A DNA stretch of 64,000 bases, taken from NCBI GenBank assembly GCA_029959195.1, contig CP114126.1, positions 1,736,001-1,800,000 on the forward strand. Direction: 5' to 3'. A program made the translations under genes and the position numbers. The notes beneath the pieces were generated by a model, which had not been told where the DNA came from, ran no database searches, and saw only the letters and a list, made by a program, of their open reading frames with translations. This DNA comes from Dictyophora rubrovolvata (taxonomy: Eukaryota > Basidiomycota > Agaricomycetes > Phallales > Phallaceae). Shown one piece after another: positions 58,361-64,000 of the stretch (position 1 is the stretch's first letter; every line of letters begins with the position of its first letter).

Positions 58361-59363
58361 TTTGTTTTGGAAGGAAAGACGTGGGTAAGTGAGCAAAAGA
58401 CTGTGAGTATGGGTATGGGTGTAATGATCTGCGACGAAGATAGAGCGCAAAAAATATTAATGTTCGTGGGTGGTCTTGGGTTTATATGTGGTTTGGGGAT
58501 GCTCAAGCGCGGATTGCAGGGATGATGACGTTGTGGGAAAGGAAGCGAAAACAATTCTTTGAACGATCCTTCATGCTGAGTTTGACTTGAAACCGATCAA
58601 AAAATGACGTTTACGATTGAAAGCGAAACGGGCATGTGGACCACGCCTTGCCGGAATGAATTTGACTTGGTGGAACCGACGACCAGCCCATGGTTGTCAT
58701 GAATAAAAGAAGGTTTCGTTATGAGACAAAGAAACCTCACCAATTAGAGCAACAAACGAGCGAAAAATCCCACACGAGCAGCTCCACATCATGGAGCTGG
58801 TGGAGCGACTTGATATCAGACCGAAGTTTACCATTAACAAGCTTTTTTTTTTCTAGTCTCTTTTGCTGTCAAATGCGCTGAGGGTCCCAATCCATGCAGC
58901 ACCACAAGATCCAAGTGATGAAAGGTATTTCTGTAAGCTTTTCTGGTTTATACACAGAAGGCTGACGGGTTGACCGGTCAACGTACCTTCTGTCGCTGCG
59001 GCTTGCGAGATAATACTTTCACCCTGCTACCCCTTTTAACTGCGTCGTATCAAACTGACTACGCACTGACAAAGCGGCCAACAGAGGACAATATTGTAGA
59101 AGACGATCTGCCAACTAGCGGTACCGAAGAATGAGGAGAAAAAAACGTGACAGACGCGTCGAGTCGGCGCAAGTTCAAAAATTGCTTGTGACGAGTCGAA
59201 TTTAAAAAAAATTTTTGCTGTTGAACAAATGGATCACGACCGATTTTGGAGAACAAGTGCTCATGCTGTTCTCAAGACGATAGCCAACGCTCTGTAGATG
59301 AGAAGTGGTTATACTCGTTTTATCTAACATTTCTAGTCTAGCGATGCGGAAATAATCTTTATA
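58361..59363. other. intergenic region
   Basis: 1 kb between two same-strand secreted-protein genes. Holds the KEP-type gene promoter. Otherwise only short ORFs. Confidence 0.6.
58481..58486 (-). promoter_or_regulatory. TATA box of Kex2-repeat gene
   Basis: TATAAA on the minus strand about 121 bp upstream of the ATG at 58360. Confidence 0.5.
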
Positions 59364-60043
59364 TCACGAGCTTTGGGCTGTAAACTCGAAAAACTCATTG
59401 GGTGTACCTCCACTGGGACCGAACACGAGCTATTCCAATGAAACGTAAGCAAAAAGGTCAACCTTCGTACGATGCGAACAGCGTTACCTGAGGAAGGTTA
59501 CTGTTGTTGAGAGAAAGAACTTTATTTTCATGAGGAATTTTGATTCTGCGATGATGATAATTGGTCAGAAATTAGAAAGAATAATAGTTCGTCTTACATG
59601 AATTTGTCGTTGACAGCAGCAGGTAAGATTTCAAAAGCGTCTCCGACGGGTGCTTCTGCATTAGCAACTAACGTTCCGTCCTTTTCATGCAATCGAGAAA
59701 AAACTTTAACAGAAAGCTGAAGCTATTGCTTACCTCAATAATCCACTTGTAGCCCGTGTTGTTTGTCCCAATAATTGGCAGAAAGCTGACGTTAAAGACG
59801 TTAGATTGAACGGATTGAATGAACCATGGATTCTAAGAAAAGAAAAATATTTCGGGTCAAATAGTTGAACAAGAATATGGAGGAAAGGAATAATGAATAT
59901 ACGAAGAAGCTTGTGGTGGGCGGCACTACAACATTGACAGGCGGTGGAGGTGAAACAGGAGGAACAGGTCCTAGCACGAGAGGGTCAGAAGTGAATCCAC
60001 TGATGACATATAATCCCGATAACAAGATAGATTGTGCGTGCAT
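59364..60043 (-). CDS. small spliced protein, probably secreted, unassigned
   Basis: Five exons (60043-59903, 59832-59734, 59680-59598, 59545-59488, 59429-59364) close in frame to 148 aa. The N-terminus MHAQSILLSGLYVISGFTSD may be a weak signal sequence; a Pro-rich stretch GPVPPVSPPPPVNVVVPP follows. The rest reads NPWFIQSVQSNVFNVSFLPI, TGYKWIIEDGTLVANAEAPV, GDAFEILPAAVNDKFIIKIP and FGPSGGTPNEFFEFTAQSS. Alternating short beta segments with W/F positions and the final 'FFEF' recall small beta-trefoil proteins of basidiomycetes (lectin or protease-inhibitor types), but this is only an impression. All five junctions have good splice signals, which is the main evidence. An alternative start at 60131 (MKLINAIYLLTVQSS) has a better signal peptide but no clean in-frame splice. 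Confidence 0.6.
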
Positions 60044-63034
60044 CAGCTAAGCAGTCTACGTCAGCAAAAGGAAAGGGAGAAAGGGTCGAAGATTGGACGG
60101 TCAGTAAGTAAATCGCATTTATAAGTTTCATATCAGTCAAGCCAGATCACAGGTCATAAACCGGACAGAACCCGTAAAAACAAGTCGACGTAGATCAACT
60201 ACCAAGCCACAGTACACATGGTTTCATTCCTGTATTGTCAGTTTCGACGCCAATCCGAAACACAAACGAAATAAGCCAACCTGCAGAAGCAAAAGCCGTG
60301 GAGTCCCCTCATATTCAAATGTATCCGAGTCAATGTTTACTGAATAACATGTCATTGCAGGGCAATGTCGGATCGATATTGTCGTTTTCAACAGGTGGTT
60401 CTAATTCTTCCATGATAGTAATTAAAGAACGTGACATTTTCACCATCTTTTTTCGAGTCTTGAAAATGGTCGCCGAAGATCCGTTTCGTTTCGGGAATGA
60501 ACAACACCGTGCATCTTCTTCGCTGATTAATTAGCTATGATTTCCCGTTTGGAGAAAAGGTAAAGCCTTATACTAAATCATACACCAACATCTCGGATGC
60601 ACAGAAAGATATTGGGTGAATAGAAAGATCCTTTTCTTTGGTAATCCCAGGACTACGACAAGCCTTGATATGATTAGTTTAGGCAAACGTAGGTACAGTC
60701 AACTTCACATACCACAATTTTCTTTGGGAAGAGGAAAGGTCTAGGCTCAGTTTAAGTGTGTAACGGCGGCGGCAGGACGCACCAGGCCTCGAGGCTTCAT
60801 TGACATTTATAGTGCTTCTCGTCTTCTCCGTCATACACATTGACTGTTGAACATCGATGTACCTGGATAATCGTGTGTGCAGGGTACTTCCTGTCATTCT
60901 GAATTTCTAATTGACGGCTTCTGGACCTGGATTCTAGTAGATACGTCAAGGATGAATGTCTTCTCTATATGGCACACTTTGAATGCATTTATAAAGCCGA
61001 TCTGCAGCGTTATGGGGTTCGTTTGAGATTGGAACCAGATTCTATAGTCAATAATGGTTGTTGGTACGCGCGATCAGCATGTAGAAATGGGAAGAAAACA
61101 ATTAACCTTTCGTGACAAAGACAATGTCACGAGAGCTCTCTGCATCGCTGCCATACTTTCTTCGGAACATAGTACCATTATTCTTGAGAATATATAGAAT
61201 GACCCTAAGTGCCGCTTTGAAAGTTGGTGCTTTTCTTTGCTTGGCTGCTTTTTTTTCATTGGTAAGACCATCAACGGCTTCAGTTTCCTCGCGACATGTC
61301 GATAGCTCAAAACAATATGGTAATCGTACATAAGAACATTATCTTTGTTCGTCGCATGACTTCCTGATAATTGTATGTACTTTTTTCATTGTAAAAGTTT
61401 TGTTAGATTCAACAATACCCCACGCTCAGGAGCCCACGAAGTTAAATACCGAAAACGAGTAGTATATACTCCGTTGTTGAAATGTACATGTCAACAAACA
61501 AATAATGACCATGTACACAGCATATCTTCTGGTCTTGCTGTTCAGGATGCTGATTGACAAGTGAAGAGCGAGCTCTGAGAGATGGTGCAAATTGACATGC
61601 TCTCCTCAGTGAGACCGTCAGCTTGAGAATTGATGATTGTGGCATTGACAGGAAGTATTATGCTCCATGTAACGATGGTGAATACCAAAGATGATAACCA
61701 TAAGACACAGAAATCAAAGAAATAAATATGAGTCAAGGCCATTTAGTTGAGCTAGAAAGCATGATAGAAACTGTCTGATTCCAAAATTTCATTAAAATGA
61801 GGATATACAATATCCCTTGACAATGTAAGTGCAACAGACTTCATTTCCAAGGATATGGAAAGGCAACAACTTCAATTCCTAAGAGAATGGCATTGGTCAT
61901 GAGAGATGTTTGAGTTGTCTTGCTAGTGGTATTGATAGAGAGGACATCTGTCATATTATCAAGGAAAAGAATAATGAATGTCATTCTATATACAAACAAG
62001 GGCTGGAAAAGACTAGCAGACACATAGCATGAAAGGGGTTGGAAATAGGTGGCCTTGTCATGTTACACTGTGTCACATGAACATGCTTAGATAGTAAATG
62101 CATGACTGGGGGATAAGTACCTTGAATGACTGTGAGTAGACTAATGATAGGTATCACATGAGCAAAATAATCACCTTATGTACTGTATCTCATCAGGTCT
62201 AAAGCTGTATCAATTGGTGCATAGGTAGTCTATTTGTTGAAACTAAGTGAATTAGGTGATTAATCTCTTTGGAGTTAGCCTCAATGATCATAACAACCTA
62301 TTTTCCCCATAATGAATTATAACAGTGGTGCAAGCTTTCTCTGAGTTTCAATTGAAATTATATAACCTGTCAATCTGGGTTTCACCCTTTAAGTTTTAAA
62401 CATACATATCTTGCATTGTCATATCTGTTTCACCAGCCCCAATTGAATTTACTATTGGTACTATAAGAGACTGAGAAATCAATAATAAGAATTTTATACA
62501 GTCAGTAAAATAAGCTGAGACTCAATTCCACACAGAAGGAAGTGAATTTGACAGGATTTCATGAAAAAGAATATTTGTACAGTTTTATTGAAACAATACA
62601 AGAATCAAGATCTCTGCCAGACATAATGAATATATAAGAATTAGTTTGGCTAGACAAAGCTATAAAAAAAATGTGAGAAGTTAATTTGATATTATAGGGT
62701 CAAAATACAAATAATATTTAAATCAAGAACTAAGGGATCCTCCTGAAAATTGGTATATATATACTACATATATAAGAGAGTTCCTATCCAAAAAATCTAA
62801 GAAATTGGCGGACTGGTTCAGGAGATATGAGCCAAACAAGTTATATTATATAGGTAGGAGGAGATAATAGAACATGCAAAAAACATAGTTGAAATATTAA
62901 ACTAGGAATCATTCTAGCTATAATATCATCTAATTAAAAGAAAAATATCTTACTAATCTCAACACTATAAAAGTACGTACTGACCCACACAAAGTCCAAG
63001 CCAGATATATGAGAGAATAAAAAATAAGTATTTA
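60044..63034. other. intergenic region passing into AT-rich, CpG-depleted DNA
   Basis: 3 kb without a supported intact gene. Left of about 61550 the base use is like the rest of the window; to the right it becomes AT-rich. Between CpGs at 61673 and 62807 there is none. On the minus strand 61542-62023 encodes hydrophobic stretches (VLWLSSLVFTIVTWSIILPV, PLFVYRMTFIILFLDNMTDV) reminiscent of a decayed multi-span membrane protein. A possible signal-peptide exon (MTLSAALKVGAFLCLAAFF, ATG at 61199, donor GTAAGA) has no identified partner exon. Confidence 0.6.
61542..62023 (-). pseudogene. possible decayed membrane-protein gene
   Basis: Two hydrophobic minus-strand ORFs in the zero-CpG region. They contain FVYRMTFIILFLDNMTDVL and LWLSSLVFTIVTWSIILPV, similar in feel to the YRCYVVW...-type membrane families of agaricomycetes, but interrupted and without a start exon. 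The evidence is hydrophobicity and context only. Confidence 0.25.
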
Positions 63035-64000
63035 TTACAAGAAACCATTTTCACATCTAGGACATTGATACATATGTATATGAGTCCAATCATATGTATT
63101 TACATCTTTAGCAGTGAGAAGTTTCTGAAGCTTCTCTTTTCCTGTCTGTGCGTTTAGAAAAGCATCATGGATATATTTAACATATCCTGCAATTCCTTCA
63201 CGTAAATCACTGCCTCGTGCAATAGGTAGTAATGCCTGTTGTTTGAGGGTATTAGAACCTTGTAAATCACCTCTAGCTTTCTCCAAAGTTTCTTCAATAT
63301 TATCTACCTCTATAGCAACTTCTTTGAGGCACTGGATATGGAACCATCTTTTACAAAAACGACAGAAACGTTGAATGTCTTTGTCAGGATGGTAATGTTC
63401 TACGCAATCAGAGATACATGTAGGAACGGGGCCCTATAAATACAGTTTAGAAGTAGTTTGAGTAAAAACAAATACTTACCTTGATAGCAAATGTTTTCCG
63501 ACGTTCACATTCTTTAAATAAAAGCTGAAAACGCATATAAAGACTGTTATGAGGAATAAATTCCTGATCGACAGTATCCACAAAAGTATGAATTTTCCGA
63601 GCCTTGCCTATTAAAAAAAAGTAAGAAAATTAGATATATCTTACAAAATAATATATTTACCATCAATAGAAGACCATTCTATAATATCTTCATGATCGGT
63701 AAAAATAATCTCCCAATCACCCAACTTATTTCTAAATAAAAATTAAATATATAAGTTTGAAAAAAAATAAAAATCCTCACATGAAAATCTTTTGTAATTC
63801 TGTTTTTTGACTTGGAGTAAAAAGCGGACATGAATTAAGCCACGCAAGCAAATGAGCTTTATTATAAAACCATTGGACTAAGAAATGCGGATGGCTAAAT
63901 TCCTATATCTAAAATTAAAAAGCAAGATAAAAGAGAAAAAACTAAAACGTACAGAACTTTTTCGAATTTCCTTGATACGTCCTTTCCAAAGAGCCTGTTC
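63035..64000 (-). CDS. BAH/PHD-type chromatin protein, 5' partial
   Basis: The 3' part of a multi-exon gene whose start is beyond the right edge. Exons in order of translation: about 64000-63954 (EQALWKGRIKEIRKS), about 63902-63781 (FSHPHFLVQWFYNKAHLLAW), 63733-63663 (NKLGDWEIIFTDHEDIIEW), about 63607-63480 (KARKIHTFVDTVDQ..), then about 63433-63035 to the stop. The first segments match the core of a BAH domain (WKGRIKEIR, FLVQWFY, HEDII). The last exon has a PHD-like zinc cluster: CRFCKRWFHIQCLKEV and, far downstream, YQCPRCENGFL. BAH and PHD modules read nucleosomes or histone tails, so a chromatin role is likely. The gene lies in AT-rich, CpG-poor DNA, with T-rich introns. Exon borders are approximate. 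It may be one of the multi-copy BAH/PHD genes common in agaricomycete repeats; whether it is active is unknown. Confidence 0.65.

Noticed and set aside
57823-58525. Other ORFs overlapping the Kex2-repeat gene on both strands
   Set aside because: They are frame shadows of its GC-rich repeats and lack signal peptides or motifs.

Overview
The window is nuclear DNA of a filamentous fungus, most likely an agaricomycete basidiomycete. Almost every recognisable gene is broken by many introns of about 45-75 nt with GT...AG ends, several exons are only 12-40 nt long, and the families present (MYND proteins, GDSL esterases, paired CYPs, a CmcJ-like enzyme, DUF6593-like proteins, a fungal HNH-type protein, BAH/PHD proteins) are typical of mushroom-forming fungi. 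No rRNA, tRNA, CRISPR array or intact transposon was found.

Layout. 0-5.5 kb: 3' part of a MYND zinc-finger gene, an empty interval, then a 7-exon ThDP-dependent decarboxylase/acetolactate-synthase-like gene. 5.7-18.8 kb: a very large low-complexity protein (-), a GNAT acetyltransferase (-), an alpha/beta-hydrolase (+) and two C2H2 zinc-finger regulators in divergent orientation. 18.8-21.5 kb: nothing assignable. 21.5-31.3 kb: a secreted GDSL esterase (+), then an SDR and two tandem cytochrome P450s, all three on the minus strand; this is the most metabolism-like block. 32-39.2 kb: mitochondrial Hsp78 (19 exons), a CmcJ-like oxidoreductase and the CCAAT-binding subunit HAP5/NF-YC. 39.2-50.4 kb: gene-poor, with orphan exon-like fragments, a 154-bp near-perfect hairpin and two diverged DUF6593-like paralogues with the same intron plan. 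51.8-60 kb: an SH3 protein, an HNH-fold protein, two adjacent secreted proteins with dibasic sites (one a clear Kex2-processed repeat protein) and a short spliced secreted protein. 60-64 kb: composition shifts to AT-rich, with a 1,132-bp stretch that lacks any CpG, then the 3' part of a BAH/PHD protein gene running off the right edge.

Points most worth attention: the Kex2-processed repeat precursor and its neighbour; the P450 pair, in which one copy has lost the conserved I-helix threonine (AGHEP against AGHET) while both keep a 12-nt microexon; the zero-CpG block; the 70-bp-arm hairpin; and a GC-AG intron in HSP78.

Exon borders were found by hand, by matching splice signals, reading phase and family knowledge. 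The spliced lengths given close in frame, but no transcript or database search was available.
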